From Diploscapter coronatus (taxonomy: Eukaryota > Nematoda > Chromadorea > Rhabditida > Rhabditidae): 64,000 nucleotides of DNA. Below, one piece after another: positions 38,485 to 49,965 of the stretch. The position numbers and the translations under genes are program-made. Each line of letters opens with the position of its first letter. Position 1 is the first letter of the stretch. The notes beneath the pieces were generated by a model. That model did not search any database and had not been told where the DNA came from. It saw only the letters and a program-made list of their open reading frames with translations. The stretch covers positions 71,943,201 to 72,007,200 of the forward strand of contig OZ038422.1 of the NCBI GenBank assembly GCA_964036155.1, in the 5' to 3' direction.

Positions 38485-41282
38485 ATGCGGTCAATTAAGG
38501 AGACAATATTAAGTCCGACTTGCTTCAAAAATGATCCAAAAGTAAGTTTCTAGAATGATTATTTATACACAGCACGATATCATGACCCACTACATGAGTA
38601 AAGTAAATTTGGATAGGTTAGGAATCAATTCACATGCTATTTTGTCATAATGTCGTACGGTTTACAAATCGCTTTAAAGATAGCAGTGCTTAGATTTGTT
38701 CAAGGTCACTTTTTTTAGAAAAATAAATATAACTTTTTATCGTTTCATTATTTTTGAAACGTTTTTTCACTAAAAATCATCGAAAATATTCTCTACATTT
38801 CCATAAAAGCTTATTTTTAAAATTTTATATAAATGGCGAGAAATTGCATTTCTAGTCAGTTTTATTTTTTTATCGATTTTCGTCTGGCAGTGCAAAAAAG
38901 AGCAAAGCAACGTGAAGATATTAGTAACTAGGGATCGCAAATGGTTCCACAAAAATTATATTTTTCGAAATTTTCCTTATTAGATAGCTCGATGGTAATG
39001 TAACTAAGATATTTATAGAGAAAAATAAAATCAAAATCATTTTTAATCAAAAGATGTCACCACAATTGACCGAAAAATGAGCACGATTTCGTGATATAAA
39101 AAATCCCATAAGCGTCTGCGGACGCGCACTTCCTGACGAGATTTTTTGATGGACAACCATTTCTTTGGGTAGCTTATCGATTCTGATAGTGATCTTTCGT
39201 GAACAGCAACTTCGAAGGGGATTTGCTTCTTATTTTTGGCGTTTTCTATAGCTACTTTTTTTATATCATATCGCGTTGCCGAAGGGAAGAAATTGCGGTC
39301 CCTATTAGTAACGCAGAAAGTGACCACCGGGAGCTGGAGAATGAAGAGGGATTCTCTAACACCCTTCATTAATAACACTATTTAGTTGAAGGGATGAAAT
39401 AAAGTGTCTAGACTCGAGAGTCTGCATATCCCTCTATTCCCAAATAACTGATTTTTCCGCTTCAAATACCTATTTTAGCTGGTTTTTATCATTCTGACAT
39501 TGGCCTGGTTGGGCTTGTACATTTTCGAACATGCTCTCTACATGACTTCTCTCTGGTTCGACTTTCCCTACACCCGAGATGACATTATCGAGTACGAGAG
39601 GTGGAAAACCGAAGAAAGTTACATGGCGAACAACGAAACCGAGTCTGCTTACACCGAATTCAGAACCAATCCCACTTGGCTGATTATCTCCGCTATTTTC
39701 GGTATTATCTTGACGGTAAGCACATGTCATTTATTCATTCAAAAGCAGCAACATTGACAGTGCAAAAGCTTCCTCGCTGCCATACACCTGCTTTAAAAAG
39801 TTAAAGCCTCTAATAATTATCATAAGATAAATACGAAGAAATGATTTCTGGAAACTTCTAGCAATTAGAAATAACACGCTTTGTTGTTAATGGTGGATAC
39901 TAGTATTGAAAATGCATTTTAATCTGATAAAAGCTCGAGAAATTACGATTGCTATAATTCTAAACTGTCGTTACTGGAACGACCACTCAGAATCAGATAA
40001 ATGAAATTCGAATAATTTCGCTTATTCAGACAATACTTTCGTTGATTGTCGTGACCTGCGTTCGGAAGGAGAAAATCAAATGCATCGATTGTATGCTGAT
40101 TTTTCAGGTGAGGACCTGCTTAAATTGCCATATTGGAAACCATTTATCCTCAAGCCCACAAGTCAAATGAAAAAATGGGAGAAATAATTTTCCCTGTGAT
40201 TCCCAATACAATTTTACTAAAGTGATGAATTTGAAGCTAATGATTCCCCGAAAAAACGAAAATTGAGTCTCAGGTCAACTCTGCAAATTAAAAATTACTT
40301 CTCCTTGAATGTTCGGTTCTGATTCAAGTGATCGAAACATTATATCCGATTCAAAAGTTTAATTTCTCGAAAAAAACTCTTTAAAAATTTAACTTTTATT
40401 CATCACTATTCTTTAGATTATCGGCATGATTCTGCTTATCATCTCGATCACTCTGTTCATCTTCAATGTCGAAAGTAAGTTTATTTCTCAATGGTCAAAA
40501 AATTAAGACGAGATAAATCATCGAAGCTTGATAGGCTGAAATCAGTCCGTTTCCAACTGACTTTACGACACAACCTGTTCAAATAATGAATTTGAAGATA
40601 TATGAAAAACGCAATGCACGTTGTGCATTCTCAAACTTGCTCGCAATTTATTCTCTTAATTCATCGGTCTTCGAGTTGATTTGGATTTTTCGAAGCATCG
40701 CACTAACAAACATAGGGTTGTGAGGAGTACGACTTAGATTGGGTGTCTTTTCTCAACATTGTTTCGCTTACGCTGGCGAAATTTGCTGATCGCGAAGTCG
40801 CGAAAGATCCAAGTTGCCTCATTTTGACGTAAATAATCACGATTCTTTCAGCCCACATTGATTTTGAAGATAACATCCTGCCATTATCTCCACTCGTCCG
40901 TTATTGTCGAGTTGTCGTTCTTGTCACATGTAAGAAACATTTTAAAATTATTGTGGTAACCAAAAATATGAAAATATTAGCACCAGGGATAGTAGAGTGG
41001 AAGTGAAATCTTTCTTGAAAATTCTTCGATGATTACAATTTTCATATCGGTAGTGATAAATTCGAGATAAAATTGGTTAGAAATTCGTATGAAATGGCTG
41101 AATCTCGTGATTCCAAAATGACAAGTTTTCTACTCTTGATGCACCTGTACAAACTTATGCCACCTTAATGCTTTCCCGATTCAGTGATGATAGTGGATGT
41201 CATCCTTCTCTATAAGATTCACCGCAACATCGTCAACAGAAACAAGCAGGACGTTCTGATGCAAGACGTACGGAATGCATGA
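38485..41282 (+). CDS. Four-helix membrane protein, unknown family
   Basis: Not recognised. Six exons join cleanly: the first encodes MRSIKETILSPTCFKNDPK, then a 1-kb intron, then four hydrophobic segments. TM1 is LVFIILTLAWLGLYIFEHAL. A 45-residue polar loop follows (FPYTRDDIIEYERWKT..., with NNET as a possible N-glycan site). TM2 is TWLIISAIFGIILTTILSL, with a short basic loop VRKEKIKCIDC. TM3 is IIGMILLIISITLFIF, then a second loop (HIDFEDNILPLSP). TM4 is VVVLVTLMIVDVILLYKIH, with a basic tail ending LMQDVRNA. A larger first loop, smaller second loop and four helices give a tetraspan topology, but the tetraspanin CCG motif is absent. Start is the ATG four bases after an acceptor. All introns are frame-consistent. 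Confidence 0.85.
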
Positions 41283-42749
41283 ACAACTTTGTGCTATATT
41301 TTCCTTGTTAGCAACTTTCGATAATTTGAAAAAGTAGCTGCATCATTTCAAAATAGAATAGGAGTTGGTAGGGAAAAGATTTTTTATGCTATATCATATG
41401 ACAAGATTGCAAATACTTTTTCCGGGATTGCCAATTTTCGGAATGACAATATGAAAGGAAACATTAATTGTTTTGTAAATTGTCGAAGAAAAAGCAGCAA
41501 AGACCTACAAAAACAATTATTTTATCATTCATAGCATCAATAAGAAAGGCTAGTATTGCTCTTCTAAATTATTTATTTGTTTAATTTCGTTAATACCAAT
41601 AAGATTTTTTGCTCTACTTGCTATGTATAATCAAACCAATGCGTGTATAAATTTTAATGCCTGATTTTGTTGCAACTATAATCTGTCCATCAATAAATTA
41701 CTTCGTAACCAAAGAACAATAAAATAGCAAGATCGTTAAATCACGACTTTGCAGGAAATCATTTTTCTTTCTTAAAACACTTTACTAGTGACAAATATTT
41801 GATAAGTATTATAGATCATTCCAAGTAAAAATCATTTTATTTTATCTTGAAAAAAAATCATTTACTTTCCAAATCATTAACAACTGCACAATTTTGAATT
41901 GCTAGACAGTTCGTCCAACATCTTTTCTTGCACTTGGGCATCCCTTATTGAATCAATGAAATTTCGTGTGCTAAACTTTATCTCATTTATTTCTCAGATT
42001 TCATACATTCTTGTCGAAATCACATTGCCATTATTTAATTTTGCAGAATTGCATGTTAATAAAAATGAAATCAAAATTAATGTTGATGTTGGAATCAAAA
42101 ATCAATGAGGTAATCGAATTTATTATGGAATTTAGCGAGATAAATAGCAGAATTTGCAGAGATTTCACCTGCACTATGAAAGCGTAATTAAAATTGGATT
42201 ACCGTGAATAGAAACTAATGAAAACTGCAATGTGACTAAACTCTATTAAGTTCCGTTTGCTTTGTATTTATCACATTTTCTCACGATTTTAACCACGCTT
42301 TTCCTGTTATGTTACTGACTTAGCAGTTTTAATTTTCATCGGGAAACTGCTTTCATCATTAATATTTCCATTTTCAACAATAAATTTTAGATTTCAAGTT
42401 GAAACTTAAAATTTAACTTTAAACCGTTTCAATTTTACACTGAAAGAATTTATTGTCGTGATCTTCCTAAACTAACATGTAAAAATTAAAGTTATTTTGT
42501 GAATCTTTCAAATAAATGCTTGAGGCGTCATTGGAAAACATTCTAGTTTTAAATAGCATTCTTAGATGGAATTAGAAGCCATATTTATAAAAGAAAAAGT
42601 TCATACGATTTATTCGGATTTAGTTTCTGCGAGTTCAAATATTAATGAAGCCAACTCAAAAGGTTCATTTTCGTGTTTTCTTTCATTGACTAAACATTTG
42701 ATTCAATTTGTTTATATCGCAAAGGATATTTTAGACAGTTTTCAAAATA
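41283..42749. other. Intergenic, nothing recognised
   Basis: AT-rich. ORFs at 41899-42108 and 42566-42775 lack motifs and exon partners. No RNA gene or repeat identified before the palindromic elements that begin at 42750. Confidence 0.5.
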
Positions 42750-42897
42750 TGGCACGATGGCACTCTACGGCATAATATTTGTATTATACGACGGCACGAT
42801 TTTCAATGGATTTGAAATAGCCCCTCTTGCCTCTTTCTTCATACTATAAAATCGTGCCGTAATATAGCAAAAATTTCGTATCGTAGCGTGCCGTGCC
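42750..42897. repeat. Palindromic element upstream of the RING/RRM gene (first)
   Basis: The arms of about 52 bp begin GGCACGATGGCACTCTACG and end, on the other side, with the near-complement GTAGCGTGCCGTGCC. Nearest the loop the arms match perfectly (ACGGCACGATTTT at 42791-42803 against its complement 42848-42860). The loop is about 44 bp. It looks like a small inverted-repeat transposable element. The neighbouring palindrome is different in sequence. Confidence 0.65.
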
Positions 42898-42936
42898 GTG
42901 AAATAGCGGCTGCCGATATTTCATCAAGTAGTGCAG

Positions 42937-43190
42937 CCTATTGTAGTTTTTACCATGAGTTTACCATTACCAGTTTGTAGCTTTTAGTATATGCGTAAAG
43001 TAGTACATGCCATATAGGGCCAGGTAGCGTGATTTTGACATAAAATGATGAGAGTAGGGAATCGATTATTCTGGCAAAAATCACTCCACCTGATCCTATT
43101 CTTATGCCCTATATGACGCACACTATATTTACGCGACTGGTAAAGACTACAAACTGGTAATGGTAAATTCATAGTAAAACTACGATAGGC
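42937..43190. repeat. Palindromic element abutting the RING/RRM start codon (second)
   Basis: The two arms are about 85 bp. The left arm includes TTTACCATTACCAGTTTGTAG and the right arm carries its exact complement, with further matching blocks (GCGTAAA, CATATAGGGC, CCTAT-GTAGTTTT). The right end lies only 5 bases before the ATG at 43196, and the trinucleotide CAG just upstream of that ATG is at its edge. The element therefore forms or borders the 5' flank of the gene. Confidence 0.75.
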
Positions 43191-43195
43191 CAGTA

Positions 43196-45930
43196 ATGCC
43201 CTGTCAATGCCATCCTAACGATTATGTCTGGAATCGATGTGATCGATGTGGATCAAGATTCGGTAATTTTTAATGTGTAATCAGTAATAAAATAATCCAG
43301 CTAGTATTACATTGGATTTAAACACAGCGAATTGGGCGGATCAGACAAGATTTTCCTCGCAATAGATAGACAAACTCAAATATAGAGCGCACAAATTCTC
43401 AAATTTGAATACGCAGAAATTGCAATTTTTTTCCGTAAACGAATTTTTGGACCGGATTCCTGCAAACGTCTGAAATGTTGGTGAAGTTTCAAAAAAGGAA
43501 TTTTGTAGAGAATTTCAAGCTCTACAAAAGTCTCCATTGAATCGATCCTAGTAAACCAACAAAAATATTTGTTTTCGGGATTTAAAAAGTGCAGAAAATG
43601 GTAAAAATCCGATCCGTTGAAGCGACAAGCTTTGACGCTTGATGGGTTTTTGATACCAAGGAGTAGGTCACTCCTACGAAATTTCAAGTCAATTTTAGAA
43701 AACGATATCGCGTCAAAGTTTTCATTATTTCTGCCAAAATTGACGAATTATCAAGGGTGTTTGAAAGGACAATTATCGAGTTAATTAGATGGTTTAGGCC
43801 GACCCAAATTGGAAATTTCTTTCTGATTTGAGTATTTGAGGGGGTCCGCAATATTCTGCTAGCTTCATATCCCACTAATATCAAATTTGAGAAACCATTT
43901 ACACTCTCTGCTCAAATACTTAATAATTTAGTTGAAACAACATAAATATAATTCAGATCTTGAAAATAGGATTCCTCTACTTGGAAGCTGTGGGCATACT
44001 ATATGCAATACGTGTGTTGACATAATTCACCTCGTGAATGACAATGCAACCAAAGGCGACTGTCCGCGTTGCAAATTCCCACTAGCTTTCAGAGTCGTTC
44101 ATATGCGAAGCTATCACATACGTAAGCTCTCTACTTATCATTTGTTAGAATGGAAAATAATTTACCGGGCTGATATGCGAAATTCCAGAAGCGGTTGAGG
44201 ACTACAATAAGCTGGAAAAAGAGTTCGAAAATTACAAGAAGGAGGTCTCAAAGAAATTGGACGAACTGAGTAAAGAAGATACGCCAAAATCAAAGGAAAC
44301 AAAGAACTACAAGAATCTGAAAAAGACAATGCAGCGCAGGCTCGACCAGCAATCGTTGGATCACCGAAAAGGAATTGATGCTCTCAACAAAAGACATGAT
44401 CTACAACTTCAACAAGCTGTAGAGTTTTAGCCTACTGGCCACCGATAATTTCAAATTATTGTAGTATGCCAAATTGAATGACATCCGAGGAAAATTCGCC
44501 AACTACAAGGAAGAGAGCGATAAAACTCGTCGAGGAATCATGAATATAACGATAGAAAAGGAAGCAGAAGTCACGAAACTAAATTCGGAAATAATGGAGC
44601 TCAAAGAAAGTGCTAGAATAGAATCCAATGAGTTAATGGAGAGGGTACAAAAGCAAATGCGAATCATGGTAAGAAGCTATACACAAAACAGTGGCCGATA
44701 AATCCTGGAGTCTCATTTTCAGGACACCAAAATAAGGCAAAATCAGAGATTCTATGACGGCATGCAGAAGCAGAATGAGATGATTCTGACCAAGTTCAAC
44801 TCATATCTGGAGCTTCATCAGAATGAATCAAAAACTGAGACGACGACTACTGCAGAGGCTATTGAAACAAACCCAGTCAATACAAGTGTTAGTGGCAGTC
44901 CTGAATCAGAGGATCAGCTACTTTGGCTACGGTTCCAAAATTTAGTGAGATGCATCAGCTCAAATCAATTCTAATCTGACGTTTAGTCAAATGAGCTCGG
45001 AGAGCTTTCAATCAGGACAAATGTCGGTTTCAACACATCATCGCCCACATCGCCAGCAAATGTGGGTTGATATATATTGCTGATGCCGAAATCTGAGAAG
45101 TGAAAATTGGTGCAGTTATTTTAGTGGTTAGAAAAGCGAGAAATGGCAAGTGAAAAGAAGAGACTGGCTTAAAAGCGTTCTTTCTCCCCTATTTTCGACC
45201 TCCAGATTTCAGCATCAACGATATTAGTATTTTAAAACTGTATTGTTTCAGATAACAAGCGATCTCGACAACTCAATGTCATCACAGAGCTCTACTCTTT
45301 CGGTACTTCGAAATAGCATTGCGGACAATAATAATATCACTGATGCCGGTTTTATCATACACCGTCCGGCTAGAAGTAAATCGGTAATTTAGTCCTGCAT
45401 GCGGCAAGTATCAATGTTCATTTCAGATTCGCAGGCCGAAAAAGCTAAACCCAAAGAAGATATACATTTACCCTTTGAGTGAAAGAGTAATTAGGAATAG
45501 ATTACGAGAGCATTTTGCCAGACATGGACCAATTCAGACCGCTCATGTAAATTTAACAATCATCTAAAGACTCTTCATTGACAGATTTTAGGTTGCCATT
45601 GATGAAGTGACAGGAAATCCGCTGAACTATGGATTTATCGTGTACGAGCAGGAATCTTCAGCTTCAGAAGCCATTGAGAAAATGAATGGTACAAAGGTAG
45701 GTTTCAGTATTTTTCAAAAATTGTTTATTTTTTGTCTTTGACTGTAGGACTTTCGTACCGAATTTAAAGGTTTTTAAACAAAGATAAAGATAGAGCTGTT
45801 TGTCTTGTTAGAAAAGATCTCGCTTCTGTATCAATGCCATATACCCATTTTATTTTCTTAAAATGCATCGTTTCAGTTCTTCAAGAAAGTCATCATCGTA
45901 TCTCATTCTCTGGAATATTTCGAACGATGA
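43196..45930 (+). CDS. RING finger, coiled coil and RRM protein
   Basis: Not recognised as a named gene. About nine exons. An N-terminal RING-HC is complete across the first two exons: NRCDRCGSRF, SCGHTICNTCVD and CPRCKF supply C-x2-C, C-x-H-x2-C-x2-C and C-x2-C. Two adjacent Cys pairs (MPCQC) precede it. A long Lys/Glu-rich coiled coil follows (DYNKLEKEFENYKKEV; SEIMELKESARIESNELME). A Ser/Thr/Asn-rich linker contains predicted phosphorylatable serines. A C-terminal RRM has KIYIYPLSERV as RNP2-like and NYGFIVYEQE as RNP1-like, ending VIIVSHSLEYFER. The RING predicts E3 ubiquitin ligase activity and the RRM RNA binding. The fold order resembles CNOT4-type proteins only in having both domains; the coiled coil differs. 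The start is fixed by the Cys pair needed for the RING. Confidence 0.88.
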
Positions 45931-46210
45931 ACTCGAGTATTCCCGTATATCATTAATTTAATCTATTTTTTTCAAAACCTGTGTGTTGTGACTTTTTACG
46001 ATTCCCCTCGTGTGATTTGTTCTAAAATAAGTTTGTCTTTGTGAACTTGCAAAACTAAAGCCGGATAATAAAAAGAAGGAAAAAGTTGAAGAAGTTAGAG
46101 AATGGCATTTGAGGGAAGTGACTGCAAACAAGGAAGGAGACCAGCAGAAGTCGGTGAACAGATGAAGTGAGCAACAGAACAGAATACAGAGCTTTCATTA
46201 TCAGACTACA

Positions 46211-46321
46211 ATGAATAGAAATTGCGGATTGATCATATTCTCAGACTGCTGTCTGATCGTGTTGAGCATTATTGTGATAGTTGCTCAAGTGATTTTCTTC
46301 ATGCATGTCCAAACTTCGTAA
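46211..46321 (+). CDS. Possible single-helix microprotein, 36 residues
   Basis: An ATG shortly after a TTATCAG acceptor opens a frame of 36 codons and TAA. The product starts MNRNCGLIIF with CC at 12-14 (SDCCL), followed by a hydrophobic helix (VLSIIVIVAQVIFFM) and a short polar end HVQTS. It is shaped like a sarcolipin/phospholamban-type regulatory membrane peptide, though no signature of that family is present. It stands alone between convergent genes. The opposite strand also has an ORF here, so coding status is unproven. Confidence 0.35.
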   Translation: MNRNCGLIIFSDCCLIVLSIIVIVAQVIFFMHVQTS

Positions 46322-46891
46322 CAGACGAAATATAACAAGAAAAAAGACTTGGATAATCTGAATTTTAGTTCCAGACCAGAATGTTACATTTCTGGTTAAT
46401 AGAAGCAAAATTTCAGAAAATATCGACAATTTTAGTAATGGCAGTAGTCATTTCATAAAGTAAAAATTGATTTTTTATGTTCAATAAATAGTCACTCTTT
46501 ATTCTGAAATTTTCAAATAAAAATAAACCAACAAAAACACCAATAGTGAACAACGATGTGCACATATGTCGTAAAAGAGTAGATGAAAGCCCCTAGCCGT
46601 AAACCGGGATGATACAAACAAAATAGGTGGAATTAAAATAGAATGTGTGAATAAAATTTGATTATATCACGAGAACGACCATATCAGACTTGTACAAAGT
46701 GAGTAATATGATGGAATAATTGTTAATCAATTTAAGAAAAATGTATATGCAAACGTTCTGAAGTTTATCAACCTATCCTCTAAACTGAAAATAACTAAAT
46801 ACAAAATACTATAATTGCTAAAATATCATGATCCTGACGATCGTCGTACAAGTTTAACCGCTGCTAAAATGAAATTTTCGAAATCTATGGT
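46322..46891. other. Intergenic 3' region
   Basis: Lies between the microprotein candidate and the 3' end of the minus-strand phosphatase. Contains AATAAA-type signals (near 46484) on the plus strand. No gene seen. Confidence 0.5.
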
Positions 46892-49800
46892 CTATAGTTT
46901 TGCACCTGATGATATAGATTCTATACTATGCTCAACTTGATTATATTCACCACTACTGGATTCGGATATCTGAAATCTCTAACTGATCGAAGAAATTGCA
47001 AAAATACGATTACTTGAATACAGGCCAAATATGGCGTTTTATGAAGAATATCGTAAAATTCATCGATTTCTCTCGGCAACCCACCAGTTAGTTGGCGAGT
47101 GCATGAGTCGAGAGAGGCTCCATGAGCTACTATCAAAATATTTCCTGGAAAAACAGTATGGTCGAGGAATTTTCGCAGGTTGATTGAATATGAAACGTTC
47201 AATGAAATTAAACCGATCCCAAAGATTGATTTTTCAGTTTGAAAATTACTTCATATCTTGTTTTGAATCTATTTCTCTATTTACATTCTACCCAAATGAT
47301 AATTACCTGATGGGTACTTCTTCAGAATCTGCCTTATTATAAAATGTGATCTGTCGTAGAAATCAGATAGTGATTCTTCGGGATTTAAATAGTCTTCTCT
47401 CAATATTGGTTCATAACTTGTGTTTATCGAAAATCCTAAATCTGTACTTAAAAAACTTAGCATTCATGCACGAAAAATGATCACCGTTATTGGCTAACTC
47501 TTCTAAGGTCATCCATTTCGGGACAAATTTCAGCCAAAATAACCACTCAAATAAACCAAATTCAATATTCAGTCTGAACTTTTAAACTCAGTTTTGTCTA
47601 CCAATATCGAATTAGTTATTTTTAGAGAGAAAATTCTATTTTGAGCACTGTGGATAATATGGGAAAAATGATCGTCAGAAACAAGCTTCGTGAAGTCAAT
47701 TTTTGATCAAACTCATTAACTCTTATTGTTACTATTTTGTCTTTATCAATTTCCTATAATTTTGATCTATCCGAGACATTTTCCAATACCATACCCCAAC
47801 GTTGTTTCCTCATTCATTCCCTCCAACAGTCCTGCGGCCGTCTGCACACAACGCAGAGCGGGAGAGCAAAAAACATGAGCGATTTCGATCCCATTCTCCT
47901 TCATCGACTGTCCTAAAATTCCAGATTTTATTACCAGCTGATAACATTTAATATGGTTGGAGTATTTTTTGATTAGTCGGATCACATTGCTCCTATAAAA
48001 TTTTAGCAAATGATATGGGAATTTGGATTTTTCGCTATCCAAAAATAGTATTTAGGGATAGAAGAGGGTAGAGATTGTAGGGGAATCCCCTCTTGTTTTT
48101 GGAAACTATTTTACTTGGTCGCGAAGTTGCAAAAAGTCCCGATTGTCAGCTATACAGAAAATATTAACGAGTTATTCTTCGAAATTATCATTTTCAAACT
48201 AATATAATGTTTTTAATTTTTCCTTCACATTTTTATGAACTCGAATTGATAGTTTGTATTTTTGAGGTGTGCATTGTGTTCCGAAAGTTTTGAAAAATTG
48301 TATTTAAAAAATCGCAAAAAAAAAATTGCGTTCGATCGAGTGTAAAAGAGTCAAAAATATCGCTATCATCGAAACTGATTTTACTTGCACAATTTTTCAG
48401 TTCCTCATTTTGAAATTTTATATTTTATCAAAAATCAAGAAAATGCAAGTTATTTGGATATGTTATGATAATAACCTCTGCTTCAGAAATAATACATTTT
48501 CATATTTTATGTTTTGATGCGATTCTCAACTCTCAGTCATTAGAAAGCGTCTGTCGATAAGGATTTGGTTAAGAAAATGTCGATTTTTGCCAATATCTTT
48601 TCTTTTTAGTAAAATCTCTAATATGCAATGTGAAATGCAAAATGCGCAGATTCGATTCTAGAGCAAAGTAACAACTTTCGAGATTATGACGCTCGAGTTG
48701 TATAGCGCACAATCACAAGATTTGAGCTATTTTCAACCATGTAATTTTATATCTCAAAGGTAGCGGCAGTTCTATTAAATTTGGTCAACAAATGTTTTTA
48801 AAAATTCATTAAAACTTATCTTATTAGAATTATGATAAGCATGAAAAAAGAAAATATGATTTAGATGATGCACAGATTTTAGACAAGATATTTTTTATTA
48901 ATTTTATTGAAACCCGTCGGGTTTTCTAATTGTAAGGCTATATTTCTATCTGTCACAAATAGTAGAATTTTCGTATTTCATCGAATCTGTCTGAGTATCC
49001 ATTTCTTTGAATCTCTTCAACTGATTAGCTATCAATAAAAAATTAGGTCAGGAGTACGAATTTTGATGTGATCGTGAATCTTCAAGGAAAGGACAAGGGA
49101 AAAGTGATCAGTGTCTGATTGGAAATGAGTTTGAATACGGAAGAGACTTTGGACTTCAAGATAAATTGGACCAACGTTCTAATTTGAATGATCTCAATTC
49201 GATTTTTCCAAATCTTGATAGCAATTCCATAGAAAGCTTCGGATGAAGAGCTAGAAACGTCAGACGATAAAAAATAGAGTTTAAAATATGTATGATGATG
49301 GAAAATAGCTGTTAAGGTTAATTTGATCACTTTTCGATATTCATTTCATATAATCAATCGCCTTTTCATGATTTTCTGATTTTTATTAAAAAAATTACCC
49401 GTAAGTTTGGCCTGCAAATATCCGATCTCCGTTAGGGGAGTATCGTTTTCATAGAGCATGTGGCCGCCCTCTCGACTTGGCAAACATTTCGGCATATTTT
49501 TGTCGAATCGTTTATAACTGAAAAACTTGGAACTATGACAGATTTTTTCTTTACGTGTCAATACCGAAAAATGATTCCATTGAATTAAGTTATTCTTTTG
49601 GAATATCTAAGAAGCTATTCCGAAAGAATAGCCTATTCCAATGGAATAAAGTTTTCTGGGTGCGAGCATTGATAATCAATTTTACCTTCCTGAAGCATCA
49701 AATGCCTTCTGGAGCCAATAGGATTCATTTTCGTTTTCTTTGAATGTGTAATCAACCTAAAATTGAACAAATGAAGGTCATTTTTTGCTTAGGATATTTT

Positions 49801-49965
49801 ACTGTAACATGATCATAAAAATTTTCTAGAAAGAATATATGATACCAGAAAGAGGTCTGCACTAACAATGCACTTTCGTTATTTACGATACTGGAAAAAT
49901 ATCTCTAAAAGTCAACCCACCCTTTCTCCATGCCTAATGATAAATATGCTTCTATTCCTTTTCAT
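46892..49965 (-). CDS. UBASH3/Sts-type histidine phosphatase domain protein
   Basis: Two-histidine phosphatase (phosphoglycerate mutase fold), related to the C-terminal domain of UBASH3/Sts proteins that dephosphorylate tyrosine-phosphorylated signalling proteins. Exons join by frame to: [20 protein letters not shown] with the catalytic [38 protein letters not shown]; a 1.5-kb intron; [28 protein letters not shown] with the acid-loop Glu; NTSYEPIL; and [14 protein letters not shown] with the second catalytic His (AHGASL). The end is a Ser-rich tail ISESSSGEY...GAKL. All core residues are present, so an active enzyme is plausible. The SH3 and UBA parts of vertebrate UBASH3 are absent. A paralogue set is usual in nematodes. 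The RHGER exon would otherwise be invisible because it is short. Confidence 0.88.
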
